Below the pieces are notes generated by a model that saw nothing but the letters and a program-made list of their open reading frames with translations, was not told the DNA's origin and searched no databases. Of a stretch of 29,709 nt of DNA, positions 1-7,820 are shown one piece after another. The stretch spans positions 1 through 29,709 of the forward strand of contig JAHBAN010000206.1 in NCBI GenBank assembly GCA_018500075.1, read 5' to 3'. Numbering within the stretch: position 1 is the first letter of the stretch; each line of letters starts with the position of its first letter. The stretch is from Flavobacteriia bacterium (GTDB taxonomy: Bacteria > Bacteroidota > Bacteroidia > Flavobacteriales > Flavobacteriaceae). Position numbers and translations under genes: made by a program.

Positions 1-1
1 C

Positions 2-1066
2 CTCGTCTACCGCTTCCAAAGCGAGGCCCGCCTCAATGTCAGCGTGACAACCGCCGCCGACGCCAATATCACCGTTCAGGCCGTCAGCCGCGCCGACCTC
101 CGCAAAAACCTGCCTCACGCGGCCTGTTTTGTGGTGCCCAATATCTCCGACATCTCCGAATACAAAGCCGCCCGCCGCAGCCCCAAGACCAACTGGGCAC
201 AGCTGCGCGCGCGCGACAAACTCGCCGTGTTCGTGCCCAATGACGCCAGCCCGCAAGAGGTCCGCGACTGTCTGCACGAGGAGCTGGCCCAAGCCATTGG
301 CCCCCTGAACGATCTCTACCGCCTGCCCGATTCCGTCTTCAACGACGACAATATGCACACCGTTCTGACAGGCTTTGATATGCTGGTGCTGCGCGCCTAT
401 TACGCGCCCGAGCTGCACACCGGCATGAGCAAACGACAGGTCGCCTCCGTGCTGCCCGGTGTGCTCGCCCGCCTCAATCCCGCCGGCGAAAACAAAAGCC
501 CCGAGCGCGCCGCGCCCACCCCGCGCAGCTATATCGCCGCCGTCCAGACCGCCCTCGGGCCGAGCGCCAGCATGGCACAGCGCCGCAAGGCCGCCGAAAA
601 AGCGCTCGATATCGCCCGCGCCTTCGGCTGGCAGGATCACCGCCGCGCCTTTGCCCATTACGCCATGGGCCGGATCGCGCTGCTGTCAGATCCCGACGAC
701 GCGCTCAAACAGTTTCAGGCCGCCGATCAGTTTTACTCAAACTCCCGCGCCACAACCCTGCACCGCGCCTATGTCGCCTCCCAGCTCGCCTCCCACGCGA
801 TCAGCCAGGGCAATGGCGTGCGCGCCCTGACGCTGGTCAATCCGGCGCTGCATATCGCCAAGGAAAACGAAAACGCCGCCCTCTTGAGCACCCTGATGCT
901 GCTGCGCGCCGAGGCCCTTGAGTTGACGGGCCGCTCCTCGGAGGCACAGCACGTTCGACTGGACAGTCTGGGCTGGGCGCGTTACGGATTTGGTTCGGAG
1001 TGGGCGGTGCGCGCCAAAATGCGCGAAATATCAATGCTCTCTCCGCGACGAGGCCAACGCGGGTAA
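2..1066 (+). CDS. DUF2927 family protein, 5'-truncated
   Basis: The reading frame is open from base 2, so the true start lies left of the window; the first in-window start codon, GTG at 44, is probably internal. The segment from about 150 to 450 matches my memory of DUF2927, a Rhodobacteraceae-rich family of secreted or lipoprotein-like proteins. It contains CLHEELAQ (about 272-295), a His-Glu-Glu arrangement resembling a metalloprotease helix, then a GPLNDLYRLPDSVFNDD-type stretch and LRAYYAPELHTGM. The remainder (about 500-1066) is Ala-rich and helical, resembling TPR-like repeats (AEKALDIARAFGW, ALKQFQAADQFY). Whether it is a peptidase is not established. It is followed after 6 bases by a small membrane-protein gene and then by a VWA gene, so the three are probably co-transcribed. 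Confidence 0.8.
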   Translation, partial: LVYRFQSEARLNVSVTTAADANITVQAVSRADLRKNLPHAACFVVPNISDISEYKAARRSPKTNWAQLRARDKLAVFVPNDASPQEVRDCLHEELAQAIGPLNDLYRLPDSVFNDDNMHTVLTGFDMLVLRAYYAPELHTGMSKRQVASVLPGVLARLNPAGENKSPERAAPTPRSYIAAVQTALGPSASMAQRRKAAEKALDIARAFGWQDHRRAFAHYAMGRIALLSDPDDALKQFQAADQFYSNSRATTLHRAYVASQLASHAISQGNGVRALTLVNPALHIAKENENAALLSTLMLLRAEALELTGRSSEAQHVRLDSLGWARYGFGSEWAVRAKMREISMLSPRRGQRG

Positions 1067-1072
1067 GACCAG

Positions 1073-1237
1073 ATGATTGTGACAATCGGATTTTTGATCG
1101 GCGCTCTGATGGGCGTTTTGATCGCACGCAACAAAGGCGGCAACCGGCTGGATATGGTCCAGCACGCCGCCGTGATCGGCGTCATGATGGCGCTTGTCGC
1201 CCTCTTTCTCAATATTCTCATCTTGCGGCTCATCTGA
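1073..1237 (+). CDS. 54-residue two-helix membrane protein
   Basis: A short frame (ATG 1073, TGA 1235-1237) sits exactly between the DUF2927 gene (6 bases upstream) and the VWA gene (8 bases downstream). The product has two hydrophobic stretches, about residues 2-16 (IVTIGFLIGALMGVLI) and 31-52 (AAVIGVMMALVALFLNILIL), separated by a basic polar loop (ARNKGGNRLDMVQH). This suggests a small inner-membrane hairpin protein. Tight spacing on both sides and the lack of any other gene in the gap support it as real. Its function is unknown; similar short proteins sometimes carry unreliable lipoprotein-related names in databases, which I do not adopt. Confidence 0.75.
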   Translation: MIVTIGFLIGALMGVLIARNKGGNRLDMVQHAAVIGVMMALVALFLNILILRLI

Positions 1238-1245
1238 GGCCAAAA

Positions 1246-2427
1246 ATGTTTCTGCCCTTCTTTGAAAACCTTCGAGAAGCCGGCATCCCCGTTTCGCTGC
1301 GCGAGTATCTGACCTTTCTGGAGGCTGTCAAAGCCGGGCTTGTCACCTATGACATCGAAGGCTTTTACTATCTCGCGCGCACCTCCATGGTCAAAGACGA
1401 GCGCCATATCGACAGGTTTGATCGCGCTTTTTCTCATACATTCAAGGGTATTGAAGAGCTTTCTTTAAGTGATGCTTTAGAAGCGGTCGACATCCCCAGA
1501 GACTGGCTCGAGAAACTTGCCGAAAAGCATCTGAGCGAAGAGGAACGCGCCGAGATCGAGGCTTTAGGCGGCTTTGACAAGCTCATGGAAACATTGAAAG
1601 AACGCCTCAAAGAGCAAGAAGGCCGTCATCAGGGCGGCAACAAATGGATCGGCACAGCCGGAACCTCCCCCTTCGGCGCCTATGGCTACAACCCGGAGGG
1701 CGTGCGCATCGGCCAGAGCGAGAGCCGCCACAAGAGCGCCGTCAAAGTCTGGGACAAGCGCGAGTTCAAAAACCTCGATGGCGATGTCGAGCTGGGCACC
1801 CGCAATATCAAAGTCGCCCTCAAGCGTCTGCGCCGCTGGGCGCGCGATGGTGCAGAAGACGAGCTGGACCTAAACGGCACAATCCGCGCCACAGCCGAAC
1901 ATGGCTATCTCGATGTAAAGACCCGCCCCGAGCGGCGCAATGCCGTCAAGGTGCTGCTCTTTCTGGACATCGGCGGCTCGATGGACCCGCATATCAAGCT
2001 GGTGGAAGAGCTGTTTTCCGCGGCAAAATCCGAGTTCAAACATTTCAAGCATTTTTACTTTCACAACTGCCTTTATGAGGGCGTCTGGAAAGACAACGCC
2101 CGCCGCTGGGACCAGCAAACCCCGACATGGGAGGTTTTGCGCACCTATGGGGCAGACTACAAATGTATCTTTGTCGGCGATGCCTCGATGTCGCCCTATG
2201 AGGTCGCCTATGCCGGCGGCGCCAACGAGCATTGGAACGCCGAGGCCGGTCAGGTCTGGCTTGAGCGGACCCGCGCACACTGGCCAAACACGGTCTGGAT
2301 CAATCCGGTGCCCGAAAAATACTGGGGCTATACCCATTCGATCGGCATGATCCGCGAGATCTTTGAAAACCGGATGCACCCGATGACGCTGGACGGCATC
2401 ACAGCCGCCATGCGCGCGCTTCTCTGA
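1246..2427 (+). CDS. CoxE-like VWA domain protein
   Basis: A 393-residue protein resembling the CoxE-like/COG3825 group of von Willebrand A proteins, which commonly work with a MoxR-type AAA+ ATPase in metal insertion or complex assembly. The N-terminal half is helical (LREAGIPVSLREYLTFLEAVKAG at the start is characteristic), followed by a charged linker around residues 90-130. The VWA core begins near residue 235 with KVLLFLDIGGSM; D241-x-G-G-S245 is the MIDAS metal-binding loop, and VGDASMSPYE is a later strand. ATG at 1246 was chosen because TGAGG lies just upstream, overlapping the stop of the small gene; a longer in-frame extension back to 1000 would overlap both upstream genes. No MoxR gene is visible, but the operon begins outside the window. 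Confidence 0.88.
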   Translation: MFLPFFENLREAGIPVSLREYLTFLEAVKAGLVTYDIEGFYYLARTSMVKDERHIDRFDRAFSHTFKGIEELSLSDALEAVDIPRDWLEKLAEKHLSEEERAEIEALGGFDKLMETLKERLKEQEGRHQGGNKWIGTAGTSPFGAYGYNPEGVRIGQSESRHKSAVKVWDKREFKNLDGDVELGTRNIKVALKRLRRWARDGAEDELDLNGTIRATAEHGYLDVKTRPERRNAVKVLLFLDIGGSMDPHIKLVEELFSAAKSEFKHFKHFYFHNCLYEGVWKDNARRWDQQTPTWEVLRTYGADYKCIFVGDASMSPYEVAYAGGANEHWNAEAGQVWLERTRAHWPNTVWINPVPEKYWGYTHSIGMIREIFENRMHPMTLDGITAAMRALL

Positions 2428-2480
2428 GGCACCGCACGCTCGATTTACTTAATTTCTGTTAACCAATCGCTGACAGAGCC

Positions 2481-2513
2481 GGTGCACGGATTGTGCACGC
2501 AGTGTGCACGGAT
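2481..2513. repeat. Three 11-bp tandem units carrying GTGCAC
   Basis: Three consecutive 11-base units, GGTGCACGGAT, TGTGCACGCAG and TGTGCACGGAT, place the palindromic hexamer GTGCAC at 2482, 2493 and 2504, exactly one helical turn apart. They lie in the 142-base gap between the convergent VWA and racemase-like genes, so they are not upstream of either one. Eleven-base direct repeats are typical of OmpR/PhoB-family operators, but the location makes that role uncertain. Confidence 0.7.
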
Positions 2514-2540
2514 ATCACCCCCCCCGAATCAGGTGATTTT
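2514..2540 (+). terminator. Weak intrinsic terminator candidate after the VWA gene
   Basis: ATCACC at 2514-2519 pairs with GGTGAT at 2532-2537 around a 12-base C-rich loop, and a TTTT run follows. The stem is only 6 bp and the loop is large, so the call is tentative. It is 86 bases downstream of the VWA stop and would end that operon before the convergent gene. Confidence 0.3.
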
Positions 2541-2569
2541 GCCGCCGTTAACCCTGCGGGGCGCCGTCT

Positions 2570-3304
2570 TTAGAGCGTGTTAAGCTTGCCGGGGCCGCCG
2601 CCTTCACAGGACAGGCCCGCAAGCTTCAGAAGATGCCACAAAAGCGCCTGATTGGAGGAGATCACAGGGCAGCCCGCGCGCCGCTCGGCTTCGTCCAGAA
2701 TGCCAAAGCTGCGCAGGTTTGTGCAGCTCGCAAAAACAGCATCGCACTCCGCCATTTTTGCTGCAGTTTCAATGGCTTCCAGCGTGCTTCTCTCGCTGAT
2801 CCGTGCGACTTTCCTGTCCTCGCTCTGCTCAAAGCTGACCTCGCTCACCGCCTCAAAGCCGTTTTGCGCCAAGAGCCGGCGCATCGGAGCCGTGACCTCT
2901 TTCACATAGGGGCTGACAAAGCCGATCCGCTTGGCCTTCAGCGCGCCAAGCCCCGCCATCACCGCAGTGATCGGGTCGCTCACCGCCGCCTCAGGGTGGC
3001 TTTGCCGCACAAGCTCCGCCACCCTCTGAGGCCCGATCACCGTGCTCGCCGAGGTGCAGGCATAGCCCACCGCCTTCAGCCCCTCAGGCAGCAGCCGCGC
3101 CACCTCCGGAAGCCTTTTTTCCATCATTTTCAAGGCGTCAGGCGTCACATCGGCCTCGGCCTTGATGCGCGCATGAACAAGGCTCACAGCGCGCCCGGCC
3201 AGCACTTGGCGCGCTTCATTCTCAAGCGTCTCATCGGTCGACAGCACGATCAGCCCGAGCTTTGCCGCCCCGCCGTAGCCTTGGTCCAAGTCATAAGCCT
3301 GCAT
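2570..3304 (-). CDS. Maleate isomerase / Asp-Glu racemase superfamily protein
   Basis: A 244-residue enzyme of the Asp/Glu racemase superfamily, closest in feel to the maleate isomerase/arylmalonate decarboxylase branch (COG3473). Two cysteines sit in the expected symmetric positions: C83 in YACTSAS and C194 in FASCTNLR. IGFVSPYVKEV (about 117-127) and CPVISSNQALLWHLLKLAG near the C terminus are also typical. These enzymes use one or both cysteines for cis-trans isomerisation, racemisation or decarboxylation of dicarboxylates; the substrate cannot be read from the sequence. ATG at 3304 is preferred because GGAG lies 8 bases upstream; a GTG at 3349 would add 15 residues without a ribosome site. 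It is divergent from the P450 gene, with a 58-base gap. Confidence 0.85.
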   Translation of the reverse strand: MQAYDLDQGYGGAAKLGLIVLSTDETLENEARQVLAGRAVSLVHARIKAEADVTPDALKMMEKRLPEVARLLPEGLKAVGYACTSASTVIGPQRVAELVRQSHPEAAVSDPITAVMAGLGALKAKRIGFVSPYVKEVTAPMRRLLAQNGFEAVSEVSFEQSEDRKVARISERSTLEAIETAAKMAECDAVFASCTNLRSFGILDEAERRAGCPVISSNQALLWHLLKLAGLSCEGGGPGKLNTL

Positions 3305-3362
3305 TCTCTGCGCTCCGCATATTCCGCTGGCCCGAATCTGGCCCCGCACCTAACCTTGCCCC

Positions 3363-4541
3363 ATGAGCACCGCCCCTGTCACGCAGATAGACCTGACCCG
3401 ATTCGCCGCCGATCCCTACCCGGATCTTGCGCAAATGCGAGCGCACGCACCGATAACCTTTGTGCCCGAGTTAAATGCTACGCTCTTCACACGCCGCGAT
3501 GACATTTTCACTCAAGAAAAACGCATCCATATTTTTTCATCAGAGCAGCCCGAGGGGCTGATGACGAAGCTCATGGGCGAGAACTTGATGCGCAAGGATG
3601 GCGAGGCCCATATGGTCGAGCGCCGCGCGCTCTTTCCTGCGCTCAGCCCGCGCACCATGCGCGAAATATGGCTGCCCCAAATCGAGCAAAAAGCCGATAA
3701 ACTACTGAAATCGCTTACAAATAAAACCTCCTGCGATCTCGTCCGCGACTACGCCATGGTGATTTCCGCAGAGACGCTGAAGCTCGTCACAGGCCTCACA
3801 AACATGGCCCCCGCCGAGCTGGACCGCGTCAGCCAGGGCATGATCGACGGCTGCGCCAACTACGCAGGCCACCCCGAAATCGAGGCCACCTGCCATGATT
3901 GCACCGCGTCCATCGACCAACACATCGACGAGATGCTGCCCACCCTGAAGAAAAACCCAAACAAATCAGCCCTTTGCGTGATGCTGGAGGCGGGTTTGCC
4001 GATGGAGTCAATCCGCGCCAATATCAAACTGATCATCTCCGGCGGCCAGAACGAGCCGCGCGACGCCATCGCAGGCGCCGCTTGGGCGCTGCTCACCCAT
4101 CCGGCCCAACGCGACAGGGTCCTGAGCGGCGCGGCCACATGGGGCGCGGTCTTTGACGAATATCTCCGCTGGATGTCGCCCATCGGGATGTCGCCCCGCG
4201 AGGTCGCCCAAGACGCAACCGTCAACGGCATTCACCTCCAAAAAGGCGACAGGGTCTTCTTTATGTTCTCCTCCGCCGGTCATGACGAAGCCTATTTCAA
4301 TAATCCGGAAGTGTTTGATATAACAAGAGATACTGGCCCAAGCATCCCCTTTGGGGCGGGTCCGCATTTCTGCGGCGGGGCGGCTGTGGCGCGCGCGCTG
4401 ATCACCGATGTCGCCTTGCCCAAGCTGTTCAAGGCCTGCCCCGGTCTGCGCCTGACAGGCCCCGTGCCCTTCACAGGCTGGGCCTTTCGCGGTCCGACCA
4501 AAATGCCCGTTGCGTGGTCGCCTCAAAGCCCCCATATCTGA
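3363..4541 (+). CDS. Cytochrome P450
   Basis: A 392-residue soluble bacterial-type cytochrome P450. The heme-binding loop IPFGAGPHFCGG gives the proximal thiolate C337. The K-helix ExxR pair is E266/R269 (EYLR). In the I helix the oxygen-activating region reads SGGQNEPRD (about 226-234), so the usual acid-Thr pair is Glu-Pro; NEPRD-type I helices occur in a subset of proteobacterial P450s. There is no membrane anchor and no reductase domain, so it needs external ferredoxin partners, none of which are encoded nearby. The substrate is unknown. ATG at 3363 has no clear Shine-Dalgarno. The M48 protease gene starts 3 bases after the stop and is probably co-transcribed. Confidence 0.93.
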   Translation: MSTAPVTQIDLTRFAADPYPDLAQMRAHAPITFVPELNATLFTRRDDIFTQEKRIHIFSSEQPEGLMTKLMGENLMRKDGEAHMVERRALFPALSPRTMREIWLPQIEQKADKLLKSLTNKTSCDLVRDYAMVISAETLKLVTGLTNMAPAELDRVSQGMIDGCANYAGHPEIEATCHDCTASIDQHIDEMLPTLKKNPNKSALCVMLEAGLPMESIRANIKLIISGGQNEPRDAIAGAAWALLTHPAQRDRVLSGAATWGAVFDEYLRWMSPIGMSPREVAQDATVNGIHLQKGDRVFFMFSSAGHDEAYFNNPEVFDITRDTGPSIPFGAGPHFCGGAAVARALITDVALPKLFKACPGLRLTGPVPFTGWAFRGPTKMPVAWSPQSPHI

Positions 4542-4544
4542 CCC

Positions 4545-5231
4545 ATGATCAAACTGCTGCCCCTCCTTTTGCCGCTCCTCTATGGCTACATCATCTATCG
4601 CTTCTCGGTGCGCAACACGCTCAAGGAGCTTGATGCCAAGTCCACAGAGCTGGCCGATCCGGCCTTTCAGCCGGTTCTTGAGCGCCTCGCCAAAGCGCTC
4701 GGCATCGCGCGCGTGCGGGTTCATCTTTATGAGATCGAGCCGGTCAACGGCCTGGCCGCGCCCGACGGTCGGATTTTCATAACCCGCGGATTTTACAACA
4801 AATTTCGCACAGGAGAGGTCAGCGCAGAAGAGCTGGCCAGCGTCATCGCCCATGAGCTTGGCCATGTCGCGCTCGGACATTCCCGCCGCCGCATGATCGA
4901 CTTTTCAGGCCAGAATGCCATGCGCATGGCCCTCGGCGCTGTGTTCTCGCGCTTCATCCCCGTGATCGGCGTCTGGCTGGCCAATTTTGCCACAAGCCTG
5001 CTCGCCGCGCGCCTCTCGCGCTCTGACGAATACGAGGCCGACGAATATGCCGCCGCTCTGATGACCAAAGCCGGCTTTGGCGTCGCGCCTCAGATCGCGT
5101 TGTTTCACAAGCTCGAATCCCTCAGCGGGGCAGTGGCCCATCGCCCGCCAGCCTGGCTCCTGAGCCACCCCAAAACAGACGAGCGAATCAAGGCGATCCG
5201 CACCGTGCAAAGCCGCTGGGAGAAGGCTTAG
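4545..5231 (+). CDS. M48 family zinc metalloprotease
   Basis: A 228-residue M48-type peptidase. A hydrophobic N-terminal segment (about residues 2-19, LLPLLLPLLYGYIIYRF) would be a signal anchor. The zinc site is HELGH (H103, E104, H107), with the third ligand E162 in the downstream SRSDEYEAD motif, as in HtpX/Ste24 relatives. The protein ends with the usual SHPKTDERIKAI segment. It lacks the multiple membrane spans of HtpX and is shorter, so it may be a membrane-anchored quality-control or maturation protease. It follows the P450 gene after 3 bases. Its stop overlaps the stop of the convergent PIN gene by 4 bases (5228-5231). Confidence 0.9.
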   Translation: MIKLLPLLLPLLYGYIIYRFSVRNTLKELDAKSTELADPAFQPVLERLAKALGIARVRVHLYEIEPVNGLAAPDGRIFITRGFYNKFRTGEVSAEELASVIAHELGHVALGHSRRRMIDFSGQNAMRMALGAVFSRFIPVIGVWLANFATSLLAARLSRSDEYEADEYAAALMTKAGFGVAPQIALFHKLESLSGAVAHRPPAWLLSHPKTDERIKAIRTVQSRWEKA

Positions 5232-5767
5232 GCCAGCGCTTTGGCCAGCCGTGGCAGGCGGGCTTTCTTGAGCAGGGCGCGCATCTCCCAGTCGCGCCCC
5301 GACAGCGCGCAGGCGGCGGCCAGAACGCGCCCGGCCACGCCTGCAACAAGCGCCGGATCTGCCGCCCAAAGCCCGCGCAAATAGGCGTCAGGGTCCATCA
5401 CGCCGAGGCCTTCTTCGGCTAGGATTTGCGAGGGGAAATCCTTTTTATTCAATGTGATAATCGCGTCCGCCGATCCTGCAATCGCCGCAGCAAGCACATG
5501 GATATCGTTAGGATCAGGCAGCCAGAGCCGCGCCTTCAGGCCCTCGCCGTAGCGCACCCGCGCCTGTGGCCAGCGGGCATTGAGCATCGCGATTTCGCCC
5601 GCCACAAACACCCCTGCGCCGGCCTCGTGCTTTTGTGCCGTATGCGCCCATTCGCCCTCAATTTCGCCAGACCACAGCGGCTCAAAAGCCCCCGCATCGG
5701 CCACGCCCAGCAGCATCTCGCGCATCACCGTCGGATAGAGCACGCAGGTGTCCAGCAGCAGCTTCAC
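5228..5767 (-). CDS. PIN domain protein (PIN_3-like)
   Basis: A 179-residue PIN-fold protein, predicted to be a metal-dependent ribonuclease. Putative acidic site residues are D6 (LLLDTCVLYP), E35 or E37 in LWSGEIEGEW, D85/D88 in LPDPNDIHVLAAA, and D110 in ITLNKKDFP; the last two patterns are characteristic of the PIN_3 subfamily. A GTG start at 5767 overlaps the TGA of the upstream rRNA methyltransferase gene (GTGA), which implies translational coupling. No small antitoxin gene is adjacent, unlike a standard VapBC pair, so a housekeeping RNA-processing role is as likely as a toxin. A longer frame back to 5941 only overlaps the methyltransferase gene and is rejected. Confidence 0.82.
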   Translation of the reverse strand: MKLLLDTCVLYPTVMREMLLGVADAGAFEPLWSGEIEGEWAHTAQKHEAGAGVFVAGEIAMLNARWPQARVRYGEGLKARLWLPDPNDIHVLAAAIAGSADAIITLNKKDFPSQILAEEGLGVMDPDAYLRGLWAADPALVAGVAGRVLAAACALSGRDWEMRALLKKARLPRLAKALA

Positions 5768-6960
5768 AGGCGGTAAAACAACGCTTTGAGATAGCCGCTT
5801 TCCGCAAGCTGCGGCATCAAAGGATGGTCCGGCCCCGCAAAGCCCGTATGGATCAACTGGCTGCTGCGCCCCGCCCGGCCAATACCGCGGCTCGAAGCGG
5901 CGCGAAACTTGCCCAGATCCGCCGCATGAGAGCAAGAACAAAGCCCCAGATAGCCGCCCTCCTTAACGAGCACAGCCGCCAGCCGTGCAATGCGCTCATA
6001 AGCCCGCAGGCCCGCATCCAAAGCCTTCTTGGAAGGCGCAAAAGCGGGCGGATCACAGATCACCACGTCAAATCTGCGGCCCTCTTGAGCCAGCGCCACA
6101 AGCGCATCAAAGGCATCAGAGGCGCGTGTTTCAAAACGCTCCGCGACGCCCGAGGCCCGCGCGCCCTCGGTGGCCAGATCAAGAGCCGCCGCCGAGCCGT
6201 CGACAGCCAGAGCGCTCTTGGCGCCCTGCGCCAAGGCGGCCAGACCAAAGCCCCCGACATGGGAGAAAACATCAAGCACATCAGCGCCTTGGCTCAGCTT
6301 GGCGGCAAATGCCTGATTGTCCCGCTGGTCAAAAAACAGGCCGGTTTTCTGCCCCCCTGTCAGGTCGGCCATATAGGTCGCGCCGTTCATTTTAACCGGC
6401 ACAGGCCCGCTCGGAGCATCGCCGGCCAGAACCGCGCTCACATCGTCAAGCCCCTCCAGACCACGGGCGCGCCCCGAGGCGTTCTTCAAAATGGTTGTGA
6501 TCCCGTCCAGCCCGAGCAGGGCCTCGCACAGCGCATCAAGCTTCATCTCGGCCCAAGCCGCATTGGGCTGCAACACAACCGTGTCCCCGAAACGGTCAAT
6601 CACCACCCCCGGCAAGCCGTCTGCCTCGGCATGAACCAGCCGGTAATACGGCTCACAATAGAGCCGCGCGCGCATCTCTAAGGCTCTGGAAAGTTTGGCT
6701 TTAAACCATGTGGTATCAATCTGGGCCTTGATGTCACGCTCCAGAATACGCCCCGAAATACGGCTCTCGGCGTTAAAGCCGACAAGCCCCAAGGGCGCGC
6801 GCTCCGCATCTTCCAAAAGCACAATCTCGCCTTTGGCGATGGCTTTGGTGCGGCGGTCAAGCACGAGTTCATTGTCAAACACCCAAGGCGCGCCATGACG
6901 AATCTTGCGCGCGTCTGCTTTGGGTTTGAGGCGGATAACGGAATAAGGGAGCTGTGTCAT
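5764..6960 (-). CDS. rlmI: RlmI-like 23S rRNA (cytosine-C5) methyltransferase
   Basis: A 398-residue protein of the COG1092 family: an N-terminal PUA-like RNA-binding domain (about 1-75, IRLKPKADARKIRHGAPWVFDNE), a central RNA-binding EEHEE-type segment, and a C-terminal Rossmann methyltransferase. GGQKTGLFFDQRDN, VLDVFSHVGGFGL (SAM motif I), ICDPPAF (C302-D303-P304-P305, motif IV) and CSCSH (C341-H345, motif VI) match RlmI, which makes m5C1962 in E. coli 23S rRNA. The exact target base here is inferred from family. ATG at 6960 is the only sensible start. The downstream PIN gene overlaps its stop. Confidence 0.85.
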   Translation of the reverse strand: MTQLPYSVIRLKPKADARKIRHGAPWVFDNELVLDRRTKAIAKGEIVLLEDAERAPLGLVGFNAESRISGRILERDIKAQIDTTWFKAKLSRALEMRARLYCEPYYRLVHAEADGLPGVVIDRFGDTVVLQPNAAWAEMKLDALCEALLGLDGITTILKNASGRARGLEGLDDVSAVLAGDAPSGPVPVKMNGATYMADLTGGQKTGLFFDQRDNQAFAAKLSQGADVLDVFSHVGGFGLAALAQGAKSALAVDGSAAALDLATEGARASGVAERFETRASDAFDALVALAQEGRRFDVVICDPPAFAPSKKALDAGLRAYERIARLAAVLVKEGGYLGLCSCSHAADLGKFRAASSRGIGRAGRSSQLIHTGFAGPDHPLMPQLAESGYLKALFYRL

Positions 6961-6999
6961 ACAGCCCCCTTACATCACTTTTCCGAGGTTGTGAAAGCC

Positions 7000-7665
7000 C
7001 TAGTATAGCCTGTCAAGAGAGACCAAGGGGGCCAAAGGCGTTGCAAATTGCAGATCGCGGCTCACGCTCTCCTCGGGCGCATCGGCCCCGGATAGCTCTG
7101 CGCGGATCACAGAGGCCAGATGGGCGCTCACCCGTTTTTTCTGTGTCTCCCCGCGCGCGTCCGCGTCTGTGGCCTCCTGCCCGCCCAAAGCCTGCAAATC
7201 TGTTTTGATTTTGCGCGGGGCCATCAGCTCAAGACCGGTCGCAGGGTCGGTCACGCTCAGTATAAAGGTCATCGAATGCGTGCCGCCAACCGTGTAGCGC
7301 GCCCTGTCACTCACCCCATGAAAGCGCAAGACCTCAATCGCGATTGCGGCCGCTTGTCCATGGGTGAAATCCTCGGTCGCGTCTCTGGCGCTCGCTTCAA
7401 AAATAGCGCCGACTTGCGCATAGCGGTCGCCATGTTCATCGCCACGCCAGACAATATCCGCAACAGGATAAAACACCTCGGCCTCCGAAACGCGCAGATC
7501 TCGCGAGACTGTCACAGTGATGTCCTGCACAGCCAAAGGCTGGCTGTAAAGCTGCTGGTTTTTGGCGCCCATAAAGAGCGCGTTGCGTGTGGCAACTTCG
7601 AAACTCGCACAGCCCGAAATACTCAAGCCGATCGCGACAAGTAGCGCTGCTTTGATAAGTTTCAT
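7000..7665 (-). CDS. Rhodobacteraceae lipoprotein (DUF6778-like)
   Basis: A 221-residue predicted lipoprotein. MKLIKAALLVAIGLSISGC is a classic type II signal peptide with lipobox ISG-C19. The mature part has no motif that I can assign to an enzyme; it resembles a small Rhodobacteraceae-restricted family (DUF6778, from memory, moderate certainty). ATG at 7665 has a strong ribosome site (GAGGAGG, 5-6 bases upstream); an in-frame extension to 7731 lacks one and would bury the signal peptide. A hairpin lies in the mRNA leader at 7688-7715. The next gene downstream on the same strand, rlmI, starts 39 bases later, so the two may be co-transcribed. Confidence 0.8.
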   Translation of the reverse strand: MKLIKAALLVAIGLSISGCASFEVATRNALFMGAKNQQLYSQPLAVQDITVTVSRDLRVSEAEVFYPVADIVWRGDEHGDRYAQVGAIFEASARDATEDFTHGQAAAIAIEVLRFHGVSDRARYTVGGTHSMTFILSVTDPATGLELMAPRKIKTDLQALGGQEATDADARGETQKKRVSAHLASVIRAELSGADAPEESVSRDLQFATPLAPLVSLDRLY

Positions 7666-7687
7666 TTTGTCCTCCTCAGGCTCACGC

Positions 7688-7715
7688 CCATTCCACCGCT
7701 TGGGGCGGAGAATGG
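7688..7715 (-). other. Leader hairpin before the lipoprotein gene
   Basis: CCATTC (7688-7693) pairs with GAATGG (7710-7715), and CCGC (7696-7699) with GCGG (7705-7708), giving a stem with a small internal loop and a 5-base apical loop. It sits about 22 bases upstream of the lipoprotein start, outside the ribosome site. It could be an mRNA-stability or attenuation structure, or the remnant of a terminator; no T run follows on either strand. Confidence 0.35.
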
Positions 7716-7820
7716 CGGGGCAATAGGACAACTTTATGGCGGATTATTGGTTATTGCTTGACAGATGGCTCTGTCGCCAACGCGCCACAGGCACGCCGCA
7801 AATCTGGTGGCACAGCCCGC

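Noticed and set aside
1000..1245. In-frame extension of the VWA protein upstream to base 1000
   Set aside because: It would overlap the end of the DUF2927 gene and the whole 54-residue gene, and the translated extension is Arg-rich shadow sequence. ATG 1246 has a ribosome site.
2449..2463. CtrA-like site (TTAA ... TTAAC) upstream of the 11-bp repeats
   Set aside because: The spacer is 6 bases rather than 7, and it lies between two converging genes, so there is no gene for it to control.
7754..7775. TTGACA followed by GACAGA/TCTGTC hairpin as promoter or terminator
   Set aside because: No -10 at a suitable distance and no T run on either strand; both neighbouring genes are on the minus strand.
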